A stretch of DNA of 64,000 nucleotides from Bog-473 sp036489775 (GCA_036489775.1 DASXFC010000038.1:1-64000); one strand, 5' to 3'. Positions 34,715 through 43,936 are shown, counted from the first letter of the stretch. Notes: generated by a model from the sequence alone, not told the origin. Translations and numbers: made by a program.

Positions 34715-35497
34715 GTGACGGACGACCTGGTCGTGGTGGACAGCTCCGGCGCGGTCTGCACCCTGACCCTCGATTCCCCGCACAACCGCAACGCCCTGTC
34801 CTCGGCGCTGCTGGACCAGTTGGTGACTGCGTTTCGTGGTGCCACGAGCGACCGGTCGACCCGAGCCATCGTGCTCACCGGCACCGGCAGCGTGTTCAGT
34901 TCCGGGGCCGATCTCTCCGAGCGGGGTGAATTCCGCTCGGCCCGCATGGAGGAGTTGCTGGCGCTGATCTCGTCCGCCCCGGTGCCGGTCATGGCCCGGG
35001 TCAACGGGCACGCCCGGGCCGGCGGCATCGGCCTCATCGCCGCCAGTGACCTGGCCGTTGGGCTGGCGGCCAGCACCTTCGGCTTCAGCGAGGTGCGACT
35101 GGGTGTGGCGCCGGCCTTGATCATGGTGCCGGCCCTACGCAAGATGCCCCGGCGCTTCCTGGAACGGACGATGCTCACCGGTGCGTCGTTCACTGGCGCC
35201 GAGGCCGCGGCGGCCGGCCTGCTGACGGCGGCCGTCGACGACGTGGCGGCCCTCGACGCCTGGGTCGGCGCCACCACCACCGACATCCTCAAGTCGGCCC
35301 CGGGTGCCGTGGCTGCCACCAAGCAGCTGCTGCACGCCGTACCCGATCTGGACTTCGCCGACGCGCTGGCGCTGGCCGGGGCCAAGTCGGCCGAGCTCTT
35401 CAACGGCGAGGAGGCGGCCGAGGGGATGGAGGCCTTCTTCGCTAAGCGCCCGCCCGCCTGGGACGAGATCGCCGAGTCCACCGGGAATGCACCATGA
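34715..35497 (+). CDS. enoyl-CoA hydratase/isomerase family protein (possible AtuE-like)
   Basis: 260 residues of crotonase fold: TLDSPHNRNALSSALLD, oxyanion segment VLTGTGSVFSSGADLSE, ARVNGHARAGGIGLIAASDLAVGLA. It overlaps the carboxylase beta gene (ATGA). In the Atu pathway the hydratase AtuE hydrates isohexenylglutaconyl-CoA, the carboxylase product. Position makes that role plausible; methylglutaconyl-CoA hydratase is the alternative. Confidence 0.88.
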   Translation: MTDDLVVVDSSGAVCTLTLDSPHNRNALSSALLDQLVTAFRGATSDRSTRAIVLTGTGSVFSSGADLSERGEFRSARMEELLALISSAPVPVMARVNGHARAGGIGLIAASDLAVGLAASTFGFSEVRLGVAPALIMVPALRKMPRRFLERTMLTGASFTGAEAAAAGLLTAAVDDVAALDAWVGATTTDILKSAPGAVAATKQLLHAVPDLDFADALALAGAKSAELFNGEEAAEGMEAFFAKRPPAWDEIAESTGNAP

Positions 35498-37092
35498 GCC
35501 GGGTCCTGTCCACCGCGCTGTCGGCGCACGCCGAGGATTTTGTCGAGAACGCGCGTGCCATGGGCGTACTGGTCGACCAGGTGCGCGCCCTGCACGATCA
35601 ATTGCTCGAGGGCGGCGGTCCCCAGTACGTCGAGCGGCACCGAGCCCGCGACAAGATGATGGTGCGCGAGCGCCTCGAGGCGCTGGTCGACCCCGGGACG
35701 CCGGTGCTCGAGCTGTGCCCCCTGGCCGGGATGGAGACCGAGGACCCTCTGGGCGGCGGTGTGGTGGTCGCGCTGGCCGAGATCTCGCACACGCAATGCC
35801 TGGTGATCGCCAACGACCCGACGGTGCGCGGCGGCACCACCAGCCCCACCACGATCAAGAAGCTGTTGCGGGCCATGGATGTGGCCGAGATCAACCGGTT
35901 GCCCCTGGTCCTGATGGTGGAGTCGGGCGGAGCCGATCTTCCCCGCCAGGCCGATGTGTTCGTACCGGGCGGCGAACAGTTCCGGCGGCTGACCCAAATG
36001 TCGGCCCAAGGCATCCCGACCATCTGCGTGGTGTTCGGCTCGTCGACCGCCGGTGGGGCGTACCTGCCCGGCATGAGCGACTACACCGTCATGATCGACG
36101 AGCGGGCCCGCGTGTTTCTGGGCGGGCCGCCGCTGGTGAAGATGGCCATCGGCGAAGACGCCGACGAGGAGGAGCTGGGCGGCGCCCGCATGCACGCCCG
36201 TATCTCGGGCCTGTGCGACTACCTGGCGCGGGACGAGCCCGAGGCCATCGCCATGGCGCGGGGCATCGTGGCGCACCTGCGGTGGCACCGCCTCGGACCC
36301 GGTTCGACCGAACCCGGCGACGAACCTCGGTACCCGGCCGAAGAACTGCTCGGCGTGGCGCCGGTCGATGTGCGCATCCCCTTCGACGTGCGCGAAGTGC
36401 TGGCCCGGGTGCTCGACGGGTCGCGCTTCGAGGAGTTCAAGACGCTCTACGGCGCCCAGCTGGTCTGCGGGTGGGGCTCCATCGGTGGCTACCCCATCGG
36501 CGTGCTGGCCAACAACGGCATCCTGTTCTCGGAGGAGGCCCAGAAGGGTGCCCAGTTCATCCAGCTCTGCAACCGCAGCGACACCCCGTTGCTCTTCGTC
36601 CAGAACATCACCGGGTTCATGGTGGGGACCCGGTACGAGCAGGGCGGCATCATCAAGGACGGCGCCAAGATGATCAACGCGGTGTCGAACTCGACGGTGC
36701 CGCACCTGACGCTGATGATCGGGGCCAGTTACGGCGCCGGCAACTACGCCATGGCCGGGCGGGCCTACGACCCGCGCTTCGTGTTCACCTGGCCCAACCA
36801 CCGGATCGCCGTCATGGGGCCCAAGCAGCTGGCCGGTGTCCTCTCCATCGTGCGGCGCAACGCGGCCGAACAGGCGGGCCGTTCCTTCGACGAGGAGGCC
36901 GACCAGGCGTTGCGCGCGGCGACCGAGGCCCAGATCGAGGAGGAGTCGACCGCGCTCTACGCCACCGGCCGGCTCTGGGACGACGGGATCATCGACCCCC
37001 GCGACACCCGCATGGCGCTGGCCATCGCGCTCACGGCGGTGCACTCGGCGCGGGTCAAGGGCACCGGCACCTTCGGGGTGGTGCGGCACTGA
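35494..37092 (+). CDS. acyl-CoA carboxylase beta subunit (methylcrotonyl/geranyl-CoA carboxylase type)
   Basis: 532-residue carboxyltransferase. Hallmarks include MVESGGADLPRQADVFVPGGEQF, VFGSSTAGGAYLPGMSDY, FLGGPPLVKMAIGE, LCNRSDTPLLFVQNITGFMVG and GASYGAGNYAMAGRAYDPRF. The overall pattern is that of methylcrotonyl- and geranyl-CoA carboxylase beta chains. After VFV it reads PGGEQF, a short Gly-Gly form I recall from geranyl-CoA carboxylase rather than the longer loop of methylcrotonyl enzymes. With AtuA downstream, an AtuC-like role is inferred. Confidence 0.88.
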   Translation: MSRVLSTALSAHAEDFVENARAMGVLVDQVRALHDQLLEGGGPQYVERHRARDKMMVRERLEALVDPGTPVLELCPLAGMETEDPLGGGVVVALAEISHTQCLVIANDPTVRGGTTSPTTIKKLLRAMDVAEINRLPLVLMVESGGADLPRQADVFVPGGEQFRRLTQMSAQGIPTICVVFGSSTAGGAYLPGMSDYTVMIDERARVFLGGPPLVKMAIGEDADEEELGGARMHARISGLCDYLARDEPEAIAMARGIVAHLRWHRLGPGSTEPGDEPRYPAEELLGVAPVDVRIPFDVREVLARVLDGSRFEEFKTLYGAQLVCGWGSIGGYPIGVLANNGILFSEEAQKGAQFIQLCNRSDTPLLFVQNITGFMVGTRYEQGGIIKDGAKMINAVSNSTVPHLTLMIGASYGAGNYAMAGRAYDPRFVFTWPNHRIAVMGPKQLAGVLSIVRRNAAEQAGRSFDEEADQALRAATEAQIEEESTALYATGRLWDDGIIDPRDTRMALAIALTAVHSARVKGTGTFGVVRH

Positions 37093-39059
37093 TGGCCCCG
37101 CTGCGCCGGGTGCTGGTGGCCAATCGGGGCGAGATCGCCCGGCGGATCATCGTGGGCGCGCACGACGCCGGCTACGAGGCGGTGGCCGTGTTCGCGCCCG
37201 ACGACGCCCGCAGCCCGCACGTGGCCGAGGCCAATCTGGCCATCGCCTTGACCGGGGCCACCTTGGGCGAGACCTACCTGAACCCCGAGGCGCTGGTGGC
37301 GGCGGCGCGAGCCGGCGGAGCCGACGCGCTGCATCCGGGCTACGGCTTCCTGTCCGAGAACCCGGCCCTGCCCGAGGCCTGCGCGGCCGCCGGACTGACC
37401 TGGGTCGGGCCGAGCGCCGAGGCCATGCGCGTCATGGGCCACAAGACCCGGGCCAAGGAGACGGTGGCCGCGGCCGGCGTGCCGGTCCTGCCCAGCCAGG
37501 TGCTCGATGCGACCAGCACAGCCAAGGATACGGCCGCGGCGGCGGCCGCCATCGGGTTCCCGGTGTTGGTGAAGGCCTCGGCCGGCGGCGGGGGCCGGGG
37601 TATGCGCCTGGTCACCGCGGCGGGCGAGCTGGCCGAGGCGGTGGCCTCGGCCCAGCGCGAAGCGGCCGCGGCGTTCGGATCGGGCGAGGTCTTCCTCGAG
37701 CGCTACCTGCCCTCGCCCCGCCACATCGAGGTACAGGTCATCGGCGACACCCACGGCACCGTGCTGCACCTCTTCGATCGGGAGTGCTCGGTGCAGCGCC
37801 GGCACCAGAAGGTGATCGAGGAGGCGCCGGCCGTGCTGGTGCCCTTGAGCGTGCGGACCCGCATGTGGGAGGCGGCCATCGCGGCGGCCGCCAGCGTGGG
37901 CTACGTGGGCGTGGGCACGGTCGAGTTCCTGGTCGACGGCGAGGACTTCTTCTTCCTCGAGATGAACACCCGTCTCCAGGTCGAGCACGGGGTGACCGAA
38001 CTGGTGACCGGCTTGGACCTGGTGGGGCTCCAGCTGCTGGTGGCCAGCGGGCCGCCGCTGCCCTTCGCCCAGGCCGAGGTGTCCTGCACCGGTCACGCCG
38101 TCGAGGCCCGGCTGTGCGCCGAGCGGCCCCGCGAGAATTACCAACCGACGCCCGGGCCGGTGCAGTACGTGGCCTGGCCGGCCGGGGCCGGCTTGCGCGT
38201 CGACCGGGCCATCGAGTCGGGCAGCGTGGTCAGCCCGGCCTACGACTCGCTGGTGGCCAAGCTGATGGCGCACGGCGGGTCCCGGACCGAGGCCATCACC
38301 CGGCTCAGCCGGGCCGTGAATGAGCTCGAACTCGACGGACTCGAGACCAACCGGGAATTGCTGGCGGCGGTGCTCACCGATGACGTCTACCTGTCGGGCG
38401 ACGCCGGCATCGACTATCTCGACTCGCGGACCGACCTGCCCCAGGCCAGGCTGGCCGACGAGGCCCGCCGCCGCCAGGCCGCCGCCGCCTCGTTCGCGCT
38501 GCTGGCCGTTCGGGCCGCCCGGAGCCTGGTCCCGCTGCGCGGCGCCGGGTGGCGCAACGTCGGCCGGGCCATCGCGATCGATCGGTTCAGTGACGACGAC
38601 GGCATCATCGAGGTCCGTCTGGCCGGCCCTGATGGCCCAGCCGAGGTGCTGGTCGAAGGGGCCTGGTTGGCCGCCGGTTCGGCCCACGTCGAGGATGGTG
38701 CGGTCGATCTCAGCACCGACGGAGTCCGGCGGCGCTACCGCGTCCGCCTGGGTGCGCACCACGCTTACGTCAACGGGCCCGAAGGGCAGTCCTCCTTCGT
38801 GCGGCACAGCGAGGACGATGCCGACGACCGAGCGGGCACGGCGGGGGAGTGCCGGGCCCCCCTACCCGGCGCAGTGACCAAGGTACTGGTGGCGGTGGGC
38901 GACACCGTGGTCGAAGGGGAGGGGCTGGTCGTCTTGGAGGCGATGAAGATGGAGCACACCCTGCGGGCCGGTGGGCCGGGCACGGTGACGCAGATCCTGT
39001 GCCAGCCCAACCAGCAGGTCGATGTCGGTGAACTGCTGATCGCCCTCGATCCGTCGTGA
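37092..39059 (+). CDS. biotin-dependent acyl-CoA carboxylase alpha subunit
   Basis: 655 residues: biotin carboxylase (about 1-445, with LVANRGEIARRI, HPGYGFLSEN, KASAGGGGRGMR, RDCSVQRRHQK-like ECSVQRRHQKVIEEAP and NTRLQVEHGVTE), a middle BT-type domain, and a C-terminal biotinyl domain with EAMKMEH (biotin on Lys619). It carboxylates biotin for the partner beta subunit; both are encoded adjacently with a TGATG overlap. It is the AtuF/MccA equivalent. It starts at ATG 37092, although the reading frame is open for about 600 codons upstream. Confidence 0.92.
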   Translation: MAPLRRVLVANRGEIARRIIVGAHDAGYEAVAVFAPDDARSPHVAEANLAIALTGATLGETYLNPEALVAAARAGGADALHPGYGFLSENPALPEACAAAGLTWVGPSAEAMRVMGHKTRAKETVAAAGVPVLPSQVLDATSTAKDTAAAAAAIGFPVLVKASAGGGGRGMRLVTAAGELAEAVASAQREAAAAFGSGEVFLERYLPSPRHIEVQVIGDTHGTVLHLFDRECSVQRRHQKVIEEAPAVLVPLSVRTRMWEAAIAAAASVGYVGVGTVEFLVDGEDFFFLEMNTRLQVEHGVTELVTGLDLVGLQLLVASGPPLPFAQAEVSCTGHAVEARLCAERPRENYQPTPGPVQYVAWPAGAGLRVDRAIESGSVVSPAYDSLVAKLMAHGGSRTEAITRLSRAVNELELDGLETNRELLAAVLTDDVYLSGDAGIDYLDSRTDLPQARLADEARRRQAAAASFALLAVRAARSLVPLRGAGWRNVGRAIAIDRFSDDDGIIEVRLAGPDGPAEVLVEGAWLAAGSAHVEDGAVDLSTDGVRRRYRVRLGAHHAYVNGPEGQSSFVRHSEDDADDRAGTAGECRAPLPGAVTKVLVAVGDTVVEGEGLVVLEAMKMEHTLRAGGPGTVTQILCQPNQQVDVGELLIALDPS

Positions 39060-40861
39060 GCGCTGCCGCCGCTCCGTTACGCATCGCCAACTGCAGCGGG
39101 TTTTTCGGCGACCGGCTCTCAGCCGCCCGCGAGATGGTCGAGGGCGGTCCGATCGACGTGCTCACCGGTGACTGGTTGGCCGAGCTGACCATGTACATCC
39201 TGCACAAGACCCGCGAGCGCAGCGGCGGCTACGCCCGCACCTTCCTTTCGCAATTGGAAGAGGTGCTGCCGACCTGCCTGGAGCGCAACATCACCATCGT
39301 GTCCAACGCCGGCGGGCTCAACCCCCAGGGTCTGGCCGAGGCGGTGCGGGAGCTGGCCCGCCGCCAGGGCGTCGAGGTCACCGTGGCCTCGGTGAGCGGG
39401 GACGACATCGTGGGGCGCCTGGGCCACTTGCGAGAGCAGGGCGAGTCCTTCGTCAACCTCGATACCGGTGAGGCGCTCCCCGAGGATGCCCCGGTGGTCA
39501 GCGCCAACGCCTACCTGGGGGCGCGCCCGATCGCCGACGCGCTGGCGGCCGGCGCCCAGGTGGTGGTGACCGGCCGGGTCACCGACGCCTCGGTGATCGT
39601 GGGGCCGGCCATGCACGCCTTCGGGTGGGCCGACCGCGACCTCGATGCCATCGCCGGCGCCGTGGTGGCCGGTCACATCATCGAGTGCGGGGCCCAGTGC
39701 TGCGGGGGCAACTACGCCTTCTTCAGCGAGATCCCCCATCCCGAGCGCATCGGCTTCCCCATCGCCGAGATCCACCCGGACGGCTCGTCGGTCATCACCA
39801 AGCACCCAGGGACTGGGGGCGCCGTCTCGGTGGGCACGGTCACCGCGCAACTGCTCTACGAGATCGGGAGCGAGCGCTACCTCAGCCCCGATGCGGTGGC
39901 CCGCTTCGATTCGATCGCACTGACCCAGGAGGGACCCGACCGGGTACGGCTGGCCGCGGTGCGCGGCGAGACCCCTCCGGCCACGCTCAAGGTCACGGCC
40001 AACCTCGAGGCCGGCTGGCGCAACGCCATGACGCTGGCCATCACCGGGGGCCAGGTGCGGGCCAAGGCCCGACTGGCCGCCGATGCCGTGTGGGCCGGCA
40101 TCTCCGGCGGGCGGGCCGCCTTCACCGAGACCTCCGAAGATCTCTCGGGCGATCTGGACGGGCAGGGCCTGGCCTTCCTGCGCCTGGCCGTGCGCGGCGA
40201 CGACGAGCGGGCCGTCGGGCGGGCCTTTTCGGGCGCGGTGGTCGAGACCAGCCTGGCCAGCTACCCCGGCACCTTCTTCACCACGGCCCCTTCGAGCGCG
40301 CAGGGGGTGGCCCGGTACTGGCCGACGCTGGTGTCGGCCGCCCGGGTGGCGCCCATCATCGAGTGCGAGGGGGTGGCGGTGACGGCGTCGCCGCGGCCCG
40401 GACTCGACGCCGTCACCCAGCCCGGCGGCCTGGCCGATGCGCCGGCCCCACCCGCCGCCGCCGACGGCGACATAGTGACCGTCCCGTTGGGCGTGCTGCT
40501 CGGGGCCCGCTCGGGCGACAAGGGCGGCCAGGCCAACATCGGCCTGTGGGCCGATGAGGATGAGGTGGCGGCCTGGCTGCACCACACCTTCGACCTGGCG
40601 CGGTTCCGCCAGCTGCTACCCGAGGCCGACGCCTACGAGGTCACCCGCCACCCGTTGCCCAACCTCCGTGCCGTCAACTTCGTGGTGGAAGGGATCTTGG
40701 GCTGGGGCGTGGCCTCGAACCTGCGCCTGGACACCCAGGCCAAGGGGCTGGGCGAACTCCTGCGCTCGCGGCCGGTGCCGGTACCGGCCGCGCTGGTCCA
40801 GCGGGGCCAGCCGGCCCGGCGCCTGGCCGAGTGGACTGTGCCGCCCGCCGGGACACCCTGA
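39056..40861 (+). CDS. acyclic terpene utilisation AtuA-family protein
   Basis: 601 residues of the AtuA (DUF1446) family: RIANCSGFFGDRLSAAREMV, IDVLTGDWLAELTMYIL, NITIVSNAGGLNP, VVTGRVTDASVIVGPAMHAFGW and HIIECGAQCCGGNYAF. A ~100-residue C-terminal domain (about 475-585) starts PLGVLLGARSGDKGGQANIGLW. AtuA is needed for citronellol/geraniol catabolism, but its reaction is unresolved. The GTG start overlaps the alpha-subunit stop (GTGA), so the four genes 34715-40861 form one operon. Confidence 0.88.
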   Translation: MSAAAAPLRIANCSGFFGDRLSAAREMVEGGPIDVLTGDWLAELTMYILHKTRERSGGYARTFLSQLEEVLPTCLERNITIVSNAGGLNPQGLAEAVRELARRQGVEVTVASVSGDDIVGRLGHLREQGESFVNLDTGEALPEDAPVVSANAYLGARPIADALAAGAQVVVTGRVTDASVIVGPAMHAFGWADRDLDAIAGAVVAGHIIECGAQCCGGNYAFFSEIPHPERIGFPIAEIHPDGSSVITKHPGTGGAVSVGTVTAQLLYEIGSERYLSPDAVARFDSIALTQEGPDRVRLAAVRGETPPATLKVTANLEAGWRNAMTLAITGGQVRAKARLAADAVWAGISGGRAAFTETSEDLSGDLDGQGLAFLRLAVRGDDERAVGRAFSGAVVETSLASYPGTFFTTAPSSAQGVARYWPTLVSAARVAPIIECEGVAVTASPRPGLDAVTQPGGLADAPAPPAAADGDIVTVPLGVLLGARSGDKGGQANIGLWADEDEVAAWLHHTFDLARFRQLLPEADAYEVTRHPLPNLRAVNFVVEGILGWGVASNLRLDTQAKGLGELLRSRPVPVPAALVQRGQPARRLAEWTVPPAGTP

Positions 40862-40905
40862 TCCCACCCAACTCGGCGGCCGGAGCAGTCTGAAAAGATG
40901 GCGTG

Positions 40906-42069
40906 ATGGAGGTCCTGCGCGTCCTCGCCCTGATCCTCGGCATCTTCATCGTGATCAAGGCGGGCTGGAGCGTCTTCACCGCGCTGGTGGTGCCCCGGGT
41001 CACGTCGTCGACGGCTATGCGAGGGGTGGCCCGCTTCCTCGGTCTGCTGGTCCGGAAGATCTCGCCCCACCTGCCCAACTACGAGGTGCGCGACCGGGTG
41101 CTCTCCTTCGTGGGGCCGGCCGCCATGGTCATGCTCTTCGTGGTGTGGTTGGGCCTGCTGCTGGTCGGCTACGGGCTCATCCTCTGGTTCGCCAGCTCCA
41201 CCAGCTTCGGCACCTCCATGGCCATCGCCGGGTCGTCGATCTTCACGCTCGGCATCGTGTCGAACCCGGCCCCTCAGGACCGGCTGCTCGAGATCCTGGC
41301 CTCGGGCACCGGCCTCTTGGTGGTGGCCCTCGAGATCGCCTACCTGCCGGCGCTCTACAACGCCTTCGCCACCCGGGAGACCGAAGTCACTTTGTTGGCC
41401 ACCCGTTCGGGCACGCCGGCCTGGGGCCCCGAGATCTTGGCCCGGCACCACTACCTCCAGACCATGGACGAGTTGCCCGAGCTGTACGGCAATTGGGAAC
41501 GCTGGGCGGCCACGGTGTCGGAGAGCCAAAGTAACTACCCGGCGCTCATGTGGTTCCGTTCGCCGGTCTCCTCGCGCAGCTGGCTGGTCGCCCTGGTGGC
41601 CATGATGGACTCGGCCGCCCTGTACCACTCGGTCAGCCCGCAGACGACGCCGCATCAAGCCCGGCTCTTCTTGTCGATGGGCAACAACTGCCTGCGCGCC
41701 ATGGCCCGCGCCCTCGACATCACCTACAACGCCGACCCGCTGCCCGAGGACGGCATCCGGCTCACCCGGGCCGAGTTCGACGAGGGCTACGCCCGGCTCG
41801 AGGGCGCGCACTTCGCGCTCGAACGCGACAACGAGGAAGCCTGGCGTCACTTCCACGGCTGGAGGGTCAACTACGAGCAGATCGTCGACTCCCTCACCCG
41901 TTTGGTGGTGCCGCCACCGGCGCCCTGGTTCTTGGACCGGCCCGAGCTCGGCGCCATCGACTGGCCGGTGGTGCGCAACCGCACCCCCGATGACCCGAAC
42001 GGGGTTCAGACGTTCGGGTCGAGCAAGACCTTGAGCACACCGTCGCCCCGGGAGTCGAACAACTCGTAG
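40906..42069 (+). CDS. ion-channel-like membrane protein
   Basis: 387 residues. Hydrophobic helices lie at about 3-27, 72-96 and 130-152. Between the latter two is a short re-entrant-like segment, SMAIAGSSIFTLGIVSNP, resembling a K+-channel pore loop with TLGIV instead of TVGYG. The remaining ~230 residues are soluble and helical with many Trp, Tyr and His. No RCK domain is seen. Its 3' end overlaps the convergent alcohol dehydrogenase gene by 64 bases. Channel function is a suggestion from topology only. Confidence 0.65.
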   Translation: MEVLRVLALILGIFIVIKAGWSVFTALVVPRVTSSTAMRGVARFLGLLVRKISPHLPNYEVRDRVLSFVGPAAMVMLFVVWLGLLLVGYGLILWFASSTSFGTSMAIAGSSIFTLGIVSNPAPQDRLLEILASGTGLLVVALEIAYLPALYNAFATRETEVTLLATRSGTPAWGPEILARHHYLQTMDELPELYGNWERWAATVSESQSNYPALMWFRSPVSSRSWLVALVAMMDSAALYHSVSPQTTPHQARLFLSMGNNCLRAMARALDITYNADPLPEDGIRLTRAEFDEGYARLEGAHFALERDNEEAWRHFHGWRVNYEQIVDSLTRLVVPPPAPWFLDRPELGAIDWPVVRNRTPDDPNGVQTFGSSKTLSTPSPRESNNS

Positions 42070-43049
42070 GCCTCGGGGGCTTGGCTCAGTCCCATCCGGT
42101 GGGTGAAGGTCTCATCGAGGCTGAGCCGCCCGGCCTGGACCAGCGGGACCAGGGCCCGCCAGGTACCCGGGACCGGGGCGAAGACGGTGCGCAGCGTGAT
42201 GCTCTTCAAGAAGACGACGCCCATCGGGAAGGGCAGGGCGAAGTTGAGGTTGACCCCGACGATCGACACCGTGCCGCCGGGAGCCACACACATGACGGCA
42301 TCGGTCACGGTGGCATCGGCCCCCACGGCTTCGATGACCGAGTCGGCGCCGCGGCCGCCGGTGGCGGCCAGCACCTGGGCCGAGCCTGGGGCGTCGCTGG
42401 CGTCGATGGGTTCGGCCCCGAAGGCGGCGGCCCGGGCCAGGCGCTCGGGGACCTGGTCCACCGCCAAGATGCGGGCCGGACCGAACAGGGCGGCGGCCTG
42501 TAGAGCCATGAAGCCGACCGGACCCAACCCGATCACCACCACGGTGGAGCCGGGACGGATGTCAGCGCGGAGCGCACCCAGGTAGCCGGTGGGCAGGATG
42601 TCGGTCAGGAGGACGGCGGCCTCGTCGCTCACCCCCTCGGGAATGGGCAGGGTGAAGAGGTCGGCGCAGGGCACGGCCATGGCTTCGGCCTGGCCGCCGG
42701 GCAGATCGGGCAGCGTGCCGAAGGCGGCCTGCTTTCCGGCGAGGCACACGTTGGGCTGGCCGGCCCGGCACGGCGCGCAGACGCCGCACCCCACCACGCC
42801 GGAGATGAGCACGCGCCGGCCGACCGTCGCCGTATGCACTTCGGGTCCCGCTTCGACCACGGTGCCGATGGCTTCATGGCCCAGATGGATGCCGACGCCC
42901 GTCGGGGCATCGTGGTACAGGTGGAGGTCGGAACCGCAGATGGCGGTGCGCTCGATGCGCACGATGACGCCAGCCGGTCCCGGCAGCGTCGGATCAGGCA
43001 CGTTTTCGACCGCCACTTGCCGCGGTCCTTTCAGCACGGTCGCTCGCAT
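42006..43049 (-). CDS. zinc-dependent alcohol dehydrogenase (MDR family)
   Basis: 347 residues. Catalytic zinc ligands are C38, H58 and E59 (ICGSDLHLYH, HLGHEA). The structural zinc is bound by C88, C91, C94 and C102 (GCGVCAPCRAGQPNVC). The NAD(P) Rossmann motif VVIGLGPVGFMALQ follows. It oxidises an alcohol or polyol; beside an Atu-like cluster a terpene alcohol is conceivable but not shown. The last 21 codons overlap antisense with the channel-like gene. Confidence 0.92.
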   Translation of the reverse strand: MRATVLKGPRQVAVENVPDPTLPGPAGVIVRIERTAICGSDLHLYHDAPTGVGIHLGHEAIGTVVEAGPEVHTATVGRRVLISGVVGCGVCAPCRAGQPNVCLAGKQAAFGTLPDLPGGQAEAMAVPCADLFTLPIPEGVSDEAAVLLTDILPTGYLGALRADIRPGSTVVVIGLGPVGFMALQAAALFGPARILAVDQVPERLARAAAFGAEPIDASDAPGSAQVLAATGGRGADSVIEAVGADATVTDAVMCVAPGGTVSIVGVNLNFALPFPMGVVFLKSITLRTVFAPVPGTWRALVPLVQAGRLSLDETFTHRMGLSQAPEAYELFDSRGDGVLKVLLDPNV

Positions 43050-43057
43050 GTGCCCGG

Positions 43058-43063
43058 ACGCTA
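43058..43063 (-). promoter_or_regulatory. -10-like TAGCGT of the alcohol dehydrogenase
   Basis: Eight bases before the ATG at 43049 on the minus strand. No Shine-Dalgarno is seen. Confidence 0.5.
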
Positions 43064-43096
43064 GTGCCGCAGTAGTCTTGACGAGGCAAAATCGCT

Positions 43097-43408
43097 ATGA
43101 GTTCGACCCCTTCTTCCGCCGAGACGCTCGATGACGTCGTCCTCGACGATGCCGACGTTGAAACCTTCTTCACCTCCGAGGATCTGTGGGCGGTCATCGT
43201 GTGGAACGACGACGTGACCACCTTCCAGACGGTGATCGAGGCCTTCGTCGAGATCTTCCATCACACGGTGGAGCGGGCGGACCAACTGGCCTGGACCATC
43301 CACCGCACCGGCAAGGCGGTGGCCGCCATCCGCCCGAAGGACGAAGCCGAAGCAGCCGTCCGCGCCTTACACGGCCGAAAGATCCAGGCCACCCTGGATC
43401 GGGCCTGA
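43097..43408 (+). CDS. clpS: ATP-dependent Clp protease adaptor ClpS
   Basis: 103 residues. The ClpS core WAVIVWNDDVTTFQTVIEAFVEIFHHTVERADQLAWTIHRTGKAVA contains the NDD/T segment and His that bind N-degron side chains and dock to the Clp ATPase. An acidic N-terminal arm of about 25 residues precedes it. A weak GAGG lies ten bases before the ATG. It is divergent from the alcohol dehydrogenase. Confidence 0.93.
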   Translation: MSSTPSSAETLDDVVLDDADVETFFTSEDLWAVIVWNDDVTTFQTVIEAFVEIFHHTVERADQLAWTIHRTGKAVAAIRPKDEAEAAVRALHGRKIQATLDRA

Positions 43409-43465
43409 GCGCGAAGACGCCGGCACTCATCCGGCGTCGGGTTCGGCTCAGACGCAGGAGGAGAG

Positions 43466-43936
43466 ATGGACGGTGACGCCGAAGCCGCGGTGGGGCGGCT
43501 GATCGACAAGGACCAGATCATCGATCTGGTCCACCGCTATTCATACTGCGTCGATCACCGGCTCTACGACGAGGTGGCCGACCTGTTCACCGAAAACTGT
43601 GTGGTCGACTTCGGACCGAGGTTCGCACCATTGCGATCCCGATCTGGTCTCCGGCAGATGTTCGAACATCCCGAGAGCCGTTTTGCCGCCACCAGCCATC
43701 ACAATGCGAACATCCTGGTGACCTTCGAGGACCTCGACCACGCGTCCGTGTGCACATCGGTCTACGCGTGGCACTGGCGAGCTGACGGCAGTACTCCCCG
43801 CTTGTGGGGCTATTACCACGACTCGGTGGTCCGCCTGCCCGAGGGGTGGCGCATCGCAGCGCGACAACTCCGGACCCTGGGGACCGAAGACTGGCATGTG
43901 GAGATGCACTCCGCCCTCGATGAAGGCGCTGGGTAG
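43466..43936 (+). CDS. SnoaL-like (NTF2-fold) protein
   Basis: 156 residues with the polyketide-cyclase/dehydratase-like pattern DKDQIIDLVHRYSYCVDHRLYDEVADLFTENCVVDFG, ending WRIAARQLRTLG. The cone-shaped NTF2 fold is used for hydratase, isomerase or binding roles, so the substrate is unknown. A strong AGGAGGAGAG lies just before the ATG. It marks the start of the small-gene accessory segment. Confidence 0.82.
   Translation: MDGDAEAAVGRLIDKDQIIDLVHRYSYCVDHRLYDEVADLFTENCVVDFGPRFAPLRSRSGLRQMFEHPESRFAATSHHNANILVTFEDLDHASVCTSVYAWHWRADGSTPRLWGYYHDSVVRLPEGWRIAARQLRTLGTEDWHVEMHSALDEGAG

Noticed and set aside
34675..37089. 804-codon open frame on the minus strand opposite the hydratase and carboxylase beta genes
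   Set aside because: It is an antisense shadow of two well-supported genes; composition is that of a high-GC complementary frame with no domain.
35304..37091. Open frame continuing ~600 codons upstream of the carboxylase alpha start
   Set aside because: The translation is low-complexity Arg/Pro/Gly shadow of the beta subunit; the conserved alpha N-terminus begins at ATG 37092.
36957..38807. 616-codon minus-strand frame opposite the carboxylase alpha gene
   Set aside because: Antisense shadow in GC-rich DNA; no motif, and it conflicts with a clear biotin carboxylase.
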